Shown here piece after piece: positions 41,488 to 49,041 of a stretch of 49,041 nucleotides of DNA; the first letter of the stretch is position 1, and each line of letters starts with the position of its first letter. The stretch comes from Nonomuraea cavernae (GTDB taxonomy: Bacteria; Actinomycetota; Actinomycetes; Streptosporangiales; Streptosporangiaceae), in assembly GCF_014646355.1 (NCBI RefSeq), contig NZ_BMNH01000042.1:1-49041 (forward strand), written 5' to 3'. Both the position numbers and the translations under genes were made by a program. The notes under the pieces were generated by a model. It made no database searches. It was not told where the DNA came from and saw only the letters and a list, made by a program, of their open reading frames with translations.

Positions 41488-42548
41488 GACACCTCTCGGC
41501 AGGCCCGGTAGAAGTCGCGCCAGTCGGAACGCTCGCGCACGACGGTCTCCAGATACTCGCGCCAGACCACCCGGTCGGACACCGGCTCCTGCACCACCGC
41601 GCCGACGATCCCGGCGGCCACGTCGGCCGGGCGCAGCACGCCGTCGCCGAAGTGCGCGGCCAGCGCGATGCCGCTGGTCAGCACGGAGATCGCCTCGGCT
41701 GTGGACAGGGTGCCGCTCGGTGACTTGACCTTGGTGCGGCCGTCCTCGGTGACCCCGGCGCGCAGCTCGCGGAAGACGGTCACCACGCGGCGGATCTCGG
41801 CCAGGCCGGTGCTGGTCTCGGGCAACTCCAGCGAGCGGCCGAGCTGGGTGACTCGCCGCGAGACGATGTCCACCTCCTCCTCGGCCGTGGCGGGGACGGG
41901 CAGGACGACCGTGTTGAAGCGGCGGCGCAGCGCGCTGGACAGCTCGTTGACGCCGCGGTCGCGGTCGTTGGCGGTCGCGATCACGTTGAAGCCGCGCTCG
42001 GCCTGGACCTCCCGGTTGAGCTCCGGGATCGGCAGTGTCTTCTCCGACAGCACGGTGATCAGCGCGTCCTGCACGTCGGACGGCATCCGGGTCAGCTCCT
42101 CGACGCGGGCGACGCGGCCCTCGGCCATCGCCCGCATCACCGGCGACGGGGTCAGCGCCTCGATCGACGGGCCCTCGGCCAGCAGTCTCGCGTAGTTCCA
42201 GCCGTAGCGGATGGCCTCCTCCGCGGTGCCGGCCGTGCCCTGCACGAGCAGCGTGGAGTCGCCGCTGACCGCCGCGGCCAGGTGCTCCGACAGCCAGGTC
42301 TTGGCCGTGCCGGGCACGCCGAGCAGCAGCAGCGCCCGGTCGGTGGCCAGGGTGGCGACGGCCACCTCGACGATGCGGCGGGCGCCCACGTACTTCGGCG
42401 TGATCCGGTCGCCGTCGCCCAGCAGGTAGGTGGTCACCGCCCACGGCGACAGCCGCCAGCCCGGCGGCCTCGGCCGGTCGTCGTCCTTGGCGAGGAGGGA
42501 CAGCTCCTCGGCGTACTGGTCTTCCGCGTGTGGCCGCAGGACGGTCAT
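41484..42548 (-). CDS. MoxR-family AAA+ ATPase
   Basis: A 354-aa ATPase, third in the operon. Walker A is GVPGTAKTW (about 78-86). The Walker B position reads RVEELTRMP, with Glu-Glu where Asp-Glu is normal. Sensor 1 is VIATANDRDRG and the arginine finger region is LSSALRRRFNTVVLP. MoxR ATPases remodel protein complexes together with VWA partners such as the one encoded two genes downstream. ATG 42548 has AAGGAGGCCTC directly upstream, a strong site. The 55-bp gap before it is the only intergenic space in the operon. Confidence 0.92.
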   Translation of the reverse strand: MTVLRPHAEDQYAEELSLLAKDDDRPRPPGWRLSPWAVTTYLLGDGDRITPKYVGARRIVEVAVATLATDRALLLLGVPGTAKTWLSEHLAAAVSGDSTLLVQGTAGTAEEAIRYGWNYARLLAEGPSIEALTPSPVMRAMAEGRVARVEELTRMPSDVQDALITVLSEKTLPIPELNREVQAERGFNVIATANDRDRGVNELSSALRRRFNTVVLPVPATAEEEVDIVSRRVTQLGRSLELPETSTGLAEIRRVVTVFRELRAGVTEDGRTKVKSPSGTLSTAEAISVLTSGIALAAHFGDGVLRPADVAAGIVGAVVQEPVSDRVVWREYLETVVRERSDWRDFYRACREVS

Positions 42549-42603
42549 GAGGCCTCCTTCGCCGGCCCCGTGGCCGTGGTGCTGGTCGTCATCGTTCCCT
42601 CGC

Positions 42604-44064
42604 TCACGTGAGCTCCTTGATCATGTCCGCGCGGAACCGCAGCAGGGCGGCGACCTCCTGGATGGGCGGCTCCGGCGAGTAGCTCCCCGCCAGGTCTGCC
42701 AGGCCGGGGTCGATGCGCTCGCCCGCCAGCCTGACCAACTCGCCGAGGTTCCACGGCTGGGTGCCGGCCACCTTGAGGATCTTGCGCAGCACGGCCGTGG
42801 CCAGTCCCTCCCGCCAGTGCGGGGAGACCCCGCCCAGCACCATGATCAACTGACTGTCCAGGTCGTGCCTCTTCACGAAGTCGGCGGCGAGCCGCTGCTG
42901 CTCCTCGGGACCGAGCGCCTCCAGCAGGTCGGCGATCGGGTCCCAGGCGAACATCGCCCGCGCCCACTCCGGGTCGCGCTGCAGCACCGCGGCCCGCATC
43001 CAGCCGGCCTTCATCTCGGCGTCCCATTCGGGGATGCGCATCGCGAGCAGCGTGTCCGGCGGTAGCTCCCAGCTGGCCAGCGGGGCGCGTGCGATGACCT
43101 GCTGCAGCCACCAGGCCCGCTCGCCGGTGCCGCGAGGCGGCTTGGGCCGGATGCCGTCGCGCTCCATCGCCCTGTCGCACGCCTTGGGCGCGTCGACCGT
43201 GATCGTGGTGCCGGTGATGGCGACGCAGTCGCGGGCGCGGGCGGCCATCCGCCCGGCCAGGGCCGAGCCGGGCAGGCGGGTCAGCAGGTTGGCGGCCTGC
43301 TGGCGCACCTCAAGCCGGCGGTCGTCGAGGGCGTGCTCCAGGAACGGCTCGTCGTCCATGGACAGCCCGGCGGCCAGCACGCCGACGAACTCCATCCGGT
43401 CCTGGGGAGTCTCCTGCTCCCAGGTGCCCTCCAGCAGCTCTCTGGCCGCCTTCGGGTCGGACGTGCGGAGCCGGCGCAGGTGGGCACGGCGGTCGGCGGT
43501 GCCGCCCAGCTCCCAGGTCTCGCCGGTCGGCTCCTCCAGCAGGTAGGCCCAGGCCGGGTTGCGTCCGGCCAGCCACCGGCCGCGCTGCCCGGCGAGCACG
43601 CCCAGGTGCGCCCGGATCGACCTGTCGCGCCTGCCCCGGTCGAGCAGTTCGGGCAGCACGAACGGCGGCACCCGCCGCCCGCCGCGCGCCGCCTCGGCCA
43701 GCCATTCGGGCAACAGCCGCTCATGCCGGCCGGCCATGATCGTCGCCAGCCGTTCGGCCGCCGCCCGCCCGACCGCCGCCTGCTCCTCTTCGGGCGCCCG
43801 CCCGCCGTCCTCGGTCCGGCCCCGCTCGGGCGCGTCCCCGGGATGTACCTGCGCGCCGTCCTCGGCCCCGCTCTCGGCGACCGGCTCGTGCCCGCCGTCC
43901 TCGGCTCGACGCCCGGTGGCCGGCGCGCTGACCGGCCCGCGACCGGCGCGCCGGCGCGCGACCTCCACGGCCGCGTCCTCCAGCAGGCTCCCCTGGTACG
44001 GCCTGCGGGCGGTGCCGACCAGGGCCGTGGACGTCAGCGTGTCCCAGCTCACGGAGTCGCTCAC
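42604..44064 (-). CDS. DUF5691 family protein
   Basis: A 486-aa protein, second in the operon, starting at GTG 44064 with a 4-nt overlap with the SWIM-family gene. The N-terminus begins SWDTLTSTALVGTARRPY, a family hallmark. A disordered Glu/Gly/Arg-rich insert follows at about 45-105, then a long array of helical HEAT-like segments (EEPTGETWELGG, LRRLRTSDPKAARELLEGTW, LEVRQQAANLLTRLPGS). It has no catalytic motif and is probably a scaffold or substrate-binding partner of the MoxR/VWA machine. Confidence 0.78.
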   Translation of the reverse strand: MSDSVSWDTLTSTALVGTARRPYQGSLLEDAAVEVARRRAGRGPVSAPATGRRAEDGGHEPVAESGAEDGAQVHPGDAPERGRTEDGGRAPEEEQAAVGRAAAERLATIMAGRHERLLPEWLAEAARGGRRVPPFVLPELLDRGRRDRSIRAHLGVLAGQRGRWLAGRNPAWAYLLEEPTGETWELGGTADRRAHLRRLRTSDPKAARELLEGTWEQETPQDRMEFVGVLAAGLSMDDEPFLEHALDDRRLEVRQQAANLLTRLPGSALAGRMAARARDCVAITGTTITVDAPKACDRAMERDGIRPKPPRGTGERAWWLQQVIARAPLASWELPPDTLLAMRIPEWDAEMKAGWMRAAVLQRDPEWARAMFAWDPIADLLEALGPEEQQRLAADFVKRHDLDSQLIMVLGGVSPHWREGLATAVLRKILKVAGTQPWNLGELVRLAGERIDPGLADLAGSYSPEPPIQEVAALLRFRADMIKELT

Positions 44065-45047
44065 AGGATCACCGCCATTCCCTCGTCGTCCCAGACGGTC
44101 AGGGGGCGCAGGCCACGCGGAGTCCACTCGGCCGCGACCGTGACCGGATGGCCACCGGAGACGGCGAGCAGCCGCCACGGGTCGCGCTCTCCCGGGTGCA
44201 GCGGGAAGCCGCCGAGCGCCGTCCGATCGGGCACCACGCCGGCCAGCACGACCGGCCAGGACGAGGTCCACGGGTCGGCGGCCAGCGCCGCCGCGACCTC
44301 GTCCATCGCCTGGTCGGGCGTCATCCCCGGCGGCGTCTCCTGGCCGCACGCGATCCCCGGCGCTGTTCCTTCGCCGGACGCGGGGACGTGGCGGGCGGCG
44401 ACCAGCGCGCGTAGCGGCGCGGCGCTGGGATAGAAGGCCAGGTCGGCGTCGATCGTGACGCCCGTGACCAGGGAGGCGTCGAGCGCCTGCCCCTGGGGTG
44501 CGAAGGACAGCACCAGCGCGGCCTGGCCCGTGCCACGGCCGCGCAGCCACACGCGGCGGGCCGTCAGGCGGTCCTGCTCCTCGTCGCGCCGGCCCAGCAC
44601 GTCCCAGCGGTCGCGCACCACGGGACCGGCCAGCACGTCCTCGCGCGTCACCGGGAAGCCGACGCGGGTCAGCACGGTCGCGGCCAGGGCCTCCGGCAGC
44701 TCGGCGCGGCGCCGATAGGCCACGGCCAGCAGGTTGACCAGGGCGTATTCCTCCAACAGCCGCCCCGGCCAGTCGTCCTCCGCGCGCACCCGGACCAGTC
44801 GTGACACGGCGCTCGCGACGCCGGGCGCCTGGGCGTCGACCAGCCGCTTGGCCAGCTCGTCCCAGTCGCGCTCACCCGCTCCGGCCAGCCCCTGACGCGT
44901 CTGGTCGGCCAGCCACCGCTCCAGCTCCGCCAGCCCCGCCGTCACGCGCGCGTGCCGCGCGGACTCCGTACCGGTGGCTCGCGCCCTGACGCCGCCCTCG
45001 TCGGCGGCGAGAGCGAGCACCTGATCACGGCTCCACCGTTTGAACAC
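44061..45047 (-). CDS. SWIM-family operon protein that lacks the SWIM zinc finger
   Basis: A 328-aa protein, first gene of the operon. It opens with KRWSRDQVLALAADEGG, like SWIM zinc-finger proteins found beside DUF5691/MoxR genes, and continues with the conserved block after the finger (RVTAGLAELERWLADQTRQGLAG), ending in the usual C-terminal domain (WRLLAVSGGHPVTVAAEW). The CxC...CxH finger that normally lies between these blocks is absent. GTG 45047 is fixed by a TAGTGT element 7 nt upstream; an in-frame extension to 45173 would run through the promoter. The remaining parts presumably still bind operon partners. Confidence 0.72.
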   Translation of the reverse strand: MFKRWSRDQVLALAADEGGVRARATGTESARHARVTAGLAELERWLADQTRQGLAGAGERDWDELAKRLVDAQAPGVASAVSRLVRVRAEDDWPGRLLEEYALVNLLAVAYRRRAELPEALAATVLTRVGFPVTREDVLAGPVVRDRWDVLGRRDEEQDRLTARRVWLRGRGTGQAALVLSFAPQGQALDASLVTGVTIDADLAFYPSAAPLRALVAARHVPASGEGTAPGIACGQETPPGMTPDQAMDEVAAALAADPWTSSWPVVLAGVVPDRTALGGFPLHPGERDPWRLLAVSGGHPVTVAAEWTPRGLRPLTVWDDEGMAVIL

Positions 45048-45054
45048 TCGCCGC

Positions 45055-45077
45055 ACACTAGCCAGGACGACCGACAA
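45055..45077 (-). promoter_or_regulatory. RecA-NDp/PafBC-type promoter of the SWIM/MoxR/VWA operon
   Basis: Minus strand: TTGTCGGTC (45077-45069), 8 nt, TAGTGT (45060-45055), 7 nt, GTG 45047. Eight of nine positions of TTGTCRGTG match, with exact spacing to TAnnnT. Confidence 0.72.
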
Positions 45078-45168
45078 ATCGTACCTATTCCAGATGATCC
45101 CTCTTCCCTCGTTCTCCGCCCACCGGACGGCACGCGACACGCGAGGATCGAGATGGGAACTCGGGCCG

Positions 45169-45174
45169 TACACT
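45169..45174 (+). promoter_or_regulatory. -10 element of a leaderless promoter (cupin gene)
   Basis: TACACT ends 7 nt before GTG 45182 and no Shine-Dalgarno is present. The 134-bp region between the two divergent starts carries this and the DNA-damage promoter. Confidence 0.45.
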
Positions 45175-45181
45175 CGCCGGC

Positions 45182-45730
45182 GTGGAGTTGACGATCTATC
45201 CGGACGGCCCCGCCGTCGAGGTGGCCGACGAGGCCGAGGCGCTGGCCAGCGGCCTGGACGGGCAATTGGTGCTCGACGGCACCCGCTTCCTGCGCCGGGA
45301 CGTGACCGGCGCGCCCGTCGGGTTCGCCGAACGCCCGCCGATCGCGCGCGCCCTGGACCTGCTGCCGCACCCGGAGGGCGGCTGGTTCAGGGAGACCTGG
45401 AGGTCCGCGGTCGAGGTGCGGCCCGGCGGCTACCCGGGCCCGAGGGCCAGCGCCACGGGCATCTACTTCCTGCTCCAGCCAGGCGAGGAGTCGATCCCGC
45501 ACCGGGTCCGGTCGGACGAGGTGTGGCTGTGGCACCGGGGCGGGCCGTTGTCGCTGACCGTCGGTGACGAGACGGTGGTGCTGGGGCCACTGGTCGAGGC
45601 GGGACAGGTGCCGCAGGCCGTGGTGCCCGGCGGCGTCCGGCAGTCGGCCCGGCCGGCCGGGGACGAGGCCGCGCTGGTGAGCTGCGTCGTGTCGCCGGGC
45701 TTCGACTTCGCCGACTTCAGCACCGGCTGA
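45182..45730 (+). CDS. Cupin (DUF985 type) with short N-terminal extension
   Basis: A 182-aa protein. Residues about 55-182 match the DUF985 cupin family (LLPHPEGGWFRETWRS, ATGIYFLLQPGEESIPHRV, DEVWLWHRGGPLSL, VSCVVSPGFDFADF), a beta-barrel that probably binds a sugar or metal. The first 50 residues (a beta-rich LTIYPDGPAVEVADEAEA) are extra and resemble no family I know. GTG 45182 is supported by the TACACT element. The function is unknown. Confidence 0.83.
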   Translation: MELTIYPDGPAVEVADEAEALASGLDGQLVLDGTRFLRRDVTGAPVGFAERPPIARALDLLPHPEGGWFRETWRSAVEVRPGGYPGPRASATGIYFLLQPGEESIPHRVRSDEVWLWHRGGPLSLTVGDETVVLGPLVEAGQVPQAVVPGGVRQSARPAGDEAALVSCVVSPGFDFADFSTG

Positions 45731-45806
45731 GCGCTCCCACCGGCATTACCGGGACTTGCCCCGGCCTTCACCGTAGGCGCGGAAGGGGCGGGGAAGGCCC
45801 ACCTGC

Positions 45807-46832
45807 ATGGGGCGCCTGCCCACCTACCACCCGATGCTCGCCCAGCTCGGCTCCCTGCCGCCGGCCGCGCAGGACGACGCGTGGAGCACCGAGATGAAGT
45901 GGGACGGAGTGCGCGCCCTGGCCTACGTCGAGGCGGGGGCGGTGCGGCTGGTGTCGCGCACCGGCAGGGACATGACAGCGTCCTATCCGGAGCTGTGTCC
46001 GATGGCCGGGGCAGTCGACGGTCACGACGTGGTGCTCGACGGCGAGATCATCGCCTTCGACGACGCCGGGCGGCCCAGCTTCGGCACGCTGGCGCCCCGG
46101 ATGCAGCAGCGCAACCCGCTCAAGGTGGCCCAGCTGGTCAGGGCCGTGCCCGTCACGTACATGATCTTCGACGTGCTGCACGTCGACGATCGCAGCGTCG
46201 TACGGCTGCCCTACGACGAGCGGCGCGAGCTGCTCGAACGGCTGGTCACACCCGGCTTCCGGTGGCAGACGCCGGTGGCCTTCCGCGGCGGCTCGCGCGC
46301 GGCGCTGGCGGCCAGCCGCGAGCTGGGCCTGGAGGGCGTGGTCGTCAAGCGGCGCACCTCCCCCTACCGGCCCGGGCGGCGCAGCCCGGAGTGGACGAAG
46401 GTGAAGAACGTCTCCCACCGGGAGGTCGTCATCGGCGGCTGGAAGCCGGGGACGGGTCGGCGGGGCGGCCGGATCGGCTCGCTGCTGCTGGGCGCGCACG
46501 ACCCGGCGGGCCGGCTGCTGTACGTGGGGCACGTCGGCACCGGCTTCACCGACGCCATGCTGGCCGACCTGCGGGAACGGCTGGCGCCGCTGGAACGGCC
46601 GGACTCGCCGTTCACCGAGCCGGTCCCCCGCGAGTACGCCCGCGACGCGCACTGGGTGGAGCCGCGCCTGGTGGGCGAGGTGCGCTACGCCGAGGTGACC
46701 GCCGACGGGCGGCTCCGTCATCCCTCCTGGCGCGGCCTGCGCCCCGACAAGGAACCTGGCCGGGTGATGGCCGCCGACGTGCGGATCGACCTCCCCTCGG
46801 CCATGGACGATCCCGGCAGCGCCACCGGCTGA
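45807..46832 (+). CDS. ATP-dependent DNA ligase (LigC/LigD-ligase-domain type)
   Basis: A 341-aa enzyme that seals nicks using ATP. The adenylated Lys31 lies in EMKWDGVRALAY (motif I, KxDG), followed by RTGRDMTASYPE, DGEIIAF (motif III), LEGVVVKRR (motif IV) and WTKVKN (motif V). An OB-fold follows from about 215. No polymerase or nuclease domain is attached, so it is a stand-alone ligase like LigC rather than full LigD. ATG 45807 has GGGGAAGG 10 nt upstream. It follows the cupin gene by 76 bp. Confidence 0.94.
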   Translation: MGRLPTYHPMLAQLGSLPPAAQDDAWSTEMKWDGVRALAYVEAGAVRLVSRTGRDMTASYPELCPMAGAVDGHDVVLDGEIIAFDDAGRPSFGTLAPRMQQRNPLKVAQLVRAVPVTYMIFDVLHVDDRSVVRLPYDERRELLERLVTPGFRWQTPVAFRGGSRAALAASRELGLEGVVVKRRTSPYRPGRRSPEWTKVKNVSHREVVIGGWKPGTGRRGGRIGSLLLGAHDPAGRLLYVGHVGTGFTDAMLADLRERLAPLERPDSPFTEPVPREYARDAHWVEPRLVGEVRYAEVTADGRLRHPSWRGLRPDKEPGRVMAADVRIDLPSAMDDPGSATG

Positions 46833-46855
46833 CGCGGGGCCAGGTCGTCAGGCCG

Positions 46856-46877
46856 CTCCGCCGACGGGCCGGCGGAG
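46856..46877 (+). terminator. Hairpin terminator after the DNA ligase gene
   Basis: CTCCGCCG/CGGCGGAG, 8 bp with a 6-nt loop, starts 23 nt after the ligase stop. Confidence 0.55.
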
Positions 46878-46958
46878 GGCCCCGGGGTCGTCAGACCGCC
46901 GACGGGCCGCCCGAGGCCCCCCGGGACGGTTCTCTTCCGGCGCCGATGATCGGGTCGA

Positions 46959-46964
46959 TAGCCT
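46959..46964 (+). promoter_or_regulatory. -10 element of a leaderless promoter (LLM gene)
   Basis: TAGCCT ends 6 nt before GTG 46971, identical to the element in front of the YceI gene. Confidence 0.45.
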
Positions 46965-46970
46965 GAATCG

Positions 46971-47819
46971 GTGCGACTAGGAGTGAACGTTCCCAATTTC
47001 GGACCAGGGACCGACCCCGGCGTGCTGCGTCAGTGGGCGCGCACGGTGGAGGGCCTCGGCTACGACCTGCTCATGGTGTCGGATCACATCGCGGTGACGC
47101 CCGACGTGGCCGAGCAGTATCCGGCGCCGTTCTACGAGCCGTTCACCACGTTGTCCTGGCTGGCCGGCGTCACCGGCCGGATCCGGCTCGGCACCACGGT
47201 GCTCATCGTCCCCTACCGGCACCCGCTGCTGGTCGCCCGCATGGCCGCCAACCTCAACCAGCTCAGCGGGGGGCGGCTCGTCCTCGGCGTGGGCGTCGGC
47301 TGGGCGCGGCAGGAGTTCGAGGCGCTGGGGGTGCCGTTCGAGCGGCGCGGCGCGCTGACCGACGAGCACCTGCGGGCGATGCGCGACGCCTGGGCCGACG
47401 ACGCCGACTACCGGGCGGGGCGGATCCCGCTCTGGGTGGGCGGCAACAGCGACGCCGGCGTGCGCCGGGCGGTGCGGCTCGGCGACGCGTGGCACCCGCT
47501 GCGGCTCCCGCTGTCCCGGCTGCGGGCGGCGGTGGCCCGGATGAAGGCCGTCGCCGACGAACTGGGGCGGCCGGTGCCCGAGCTGGTGCCCAGGATCATG
47601 CTGCGGCTCACCGAGACGCCCATCACCGGTGACGACCGGCTCGCCGGCGAGGGCACCATCGAGCAGGTCGTCGACGACCTCGGGCAACTGCGGCTGCTCG
47701 GCGCCGAGACCGTGATGCTCGACCCGTTCGCCGGCGACCCGGACGAGACGCTGCACCCCGAGGTGGCCTGGCAGGCCCTCGCCACCGTACGCGCCCACCT
47801 GCCGACGGAGAGACCATGA
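46971..47819 (+). CDS. LLM-class F420-dependent oxidoreductase
   Basis: A 282-aa luciferase-like monooxygenase fold protein (VNVPNFGPGTDPGVLRQWAR, DLLMVSDHIAV, LGTTVLIVPYRHPL, GRLVLGVGVGWARQEFEALGV, PLWVGGNSDAGVRRAVRLGD). This subgroup in actinobacteria normally uses F420 to reduce or oxidise small molecules; the substrate is unknown. The stop overlaps the deaminase start (ATGA), so the two are translationally coupled. No Shine-Dalgarno is present; TAGCCT is 6 nt upstream. Confidence 0.9.
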   Translation: MRLGVNVPNFGPGTDPGVLRQWARTVEGLGYDLLMVSDHIAVTPDVAEQYPAPFYEPFTTLSWLAGVTGRIRLGTTVLIVPYRHPLLVARMAANLNQLSGGRLVLGVGVGWARQEFEALGVPFERRGALTDEHLRAMRDAWADDADYRAGRIPLWVGGNSDAGVRRAVRLGDAWHPLRLPLSRLRAAVARMKAVADELGRPVPELVPRIMLRLTETPITGDDRLAGEGTIEQVVDDLGQLRLLGAETVMLDPFAGDPDETLHPEVAWQALATVRAHLPTERP

Positions 47820-48256
47820 CGCCCGACGACGAACGCTTCCTGCTCCGTGCCATCGAGCTGGCCAACGAGGCGCGGGCGGGCGGCAACCCGCCCTTCGGCT
47901 CGTTGCTGGTCGGCCCCGACGGTGACGTACTGGCCGAAGATCGCAACACCAGCGTCACCGAGAGCGACATCACCGCCCACCCCGAGCTGAAGCTGGCCAG
48001 GTGGGCGGGCCGCGAGCTGGATCCGGCGACCGCTGCCGGCACCACCATGTACACCAGCTGCCAGCCGTGCGGCATGTGCATGGGCGCCATCGAGCGGTCC
48101 TTCCTCGGCCGCGTGGTGTACGCGTTGTCCACCGAGCAGCTCACGGCCCTCAAGCCGCCCGCTGCCGCGCCCGGCGTGCGCCTGGAGGGCCCGGCGTCGC
48201 CGGAGCAGGGCCGCGTCCCCGTCGAGGGCTACTACACGTCAGCTTCTCAGCCGTGA
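47816..48256 (+). CDS. Nucleoside/guanine deaminase-like CDA-fold protein
   Basis: A 146-aa zinc deaminase. The catalytic motif is His55-Pro-Glu57 (normally HAE) and the zinc cysteines are Cys85 and Cys88 of SCQPCGMCMGAI. It resembles guanine or tRNA-adenosine deaminase relatives, but the HPE variant leaves the substrate open. It is coupled to the LLM oxidoreductase, suggesting one small pathway. Its last residues (SASQP) are read 54 bp from a tnpB gene, and the C-terminus may have been changed by that insertion. Confidence 0.88.
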   Translation: MTPDDERFLLRAIELANEARAGGNPPFGSLLVGPDGDVLAEDRNTSVTESDITAHPELKLARWAGRELDPATAAGTTMYTSCQPCGMCMGAIERSFLGRVVYALSTEQLTALKPPAAAPGVRLEGPASPEQGRVPVEGYYTSASQP

Positions 48257-48279
48257 ACGACCGAGCTTGCAGCTCCTGG

Positions 48280-48298
48280 CCGTCGGTGGTTTCGACGG
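48280..48298. other. Hairpin at the 3' side of tnpB (possible IS right end)
   Basis: CCGTCG-GTGGTTT-CGACGG (6-bp stem) lies 12 bp beyond the tnpB stop. IS200/IS605 elements carry subterminal hairpins here, and the guide omega-RNA of TnpB is encoded across the same region. Element borders cannot be fixed from this window. Confidence 0.4.
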
Positions 48299-48309
48299 TC
48301 CGGTCCGCG

Positions 48310-49041
<732 letters not shown>

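Noticed and set aside
46978..46995. GAACGTTC as a possible LexA box
   Set aside because: The actinobacterial SOS box needs GAAC-N4-GTTC; here the halves touch, and it lies inside the coding sequence.

Overview
The window is high-GC, densely coded actinobacterial DNA. Inferred cues are a multidomain GH6 cellulase, a mycothiol-dependent enzyme family member, an F420-type LLM oxidoreductase, a YbaB/WXG100-type toxin operon, an LCP protein, many GTG starts and GTGA/ATGA overlaps, and frequent leaderless genes (TAnnnT 6-7 nt before the start codon). A Streptosporangiales- or Streptomyces-like filamentous actinomycete fits; the genus cannot be fixed from this DNA alone. No tRNA, rRNA or CRISPR array was seen.

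Layout. 1-1707: 3' part of a secreted GH6 cellulase. 1908-3357: ECF sigma factor and its membrane partner. 3503-8553: heparinase II/III-like protein, MDMPI-family enzyme, CorA, NTF2-like protein and amidohydrolase. 8588-9286: M50-type membrane protease. 9321-15144: three-gene operon of a kleisin-like protein, a winged-helix (KITE-like) protein and an SMC-like ATPase. 15185-18960: two-subunit ThDP decarboxylase, HTH-citrate synthase fusion and a divergent homocitrate/isopropylmalate-synthase-like enzyme. 19084-19626: YceI. 19739-24546: WXG100-type toxin operon whose 1201-aa protein ends in a HopA1-like domain. 24739-29541: sbcDC. 29648-37904: two alpha/beta hydrolases, a crotonase, an LCP protein, a degenerate-M48/methyltransferase fusion and an enolase-superfamily protein lacking its catalytic lysines. 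38049-45047: five-gene operon of SWIM-family protein, DUF5691, MoxR ATPase, DUF5682 and VWA protein. 45182-48256: cupin, ATP-dependent DNA ligase, LLM oxidoreductase and deaminase. 48310-49041: tnpB cut by the window end.

The main finding is a shared promoter. The SMC operon, sbcDC and the SWIM/MoxR/VWA operon each begin with TTGTCGGT(G/C), 8 nt, TAnnnT, 7 nt, then the start codon. This matches the actinobacterial RecA-independent DNA-damage promoter (RecA-NDp, PafBC-dependent; consensus TTGTCRGTG-N8-TAnnnT). The three loci therefore look like one DNA-damage regulon within 36 kb. The SMC operon has the kleisin-KITE-SMC order of MukBEF/Wadjet systems but no JetD-like nuclease next to it, and its ATPase lacks a recognisable LSGGQ signature. 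It is the best candidate for an undescribed system. The MoxR/VWA operon, with a SWIM-family protein that has lost its SWIM zinc finger, is the second.
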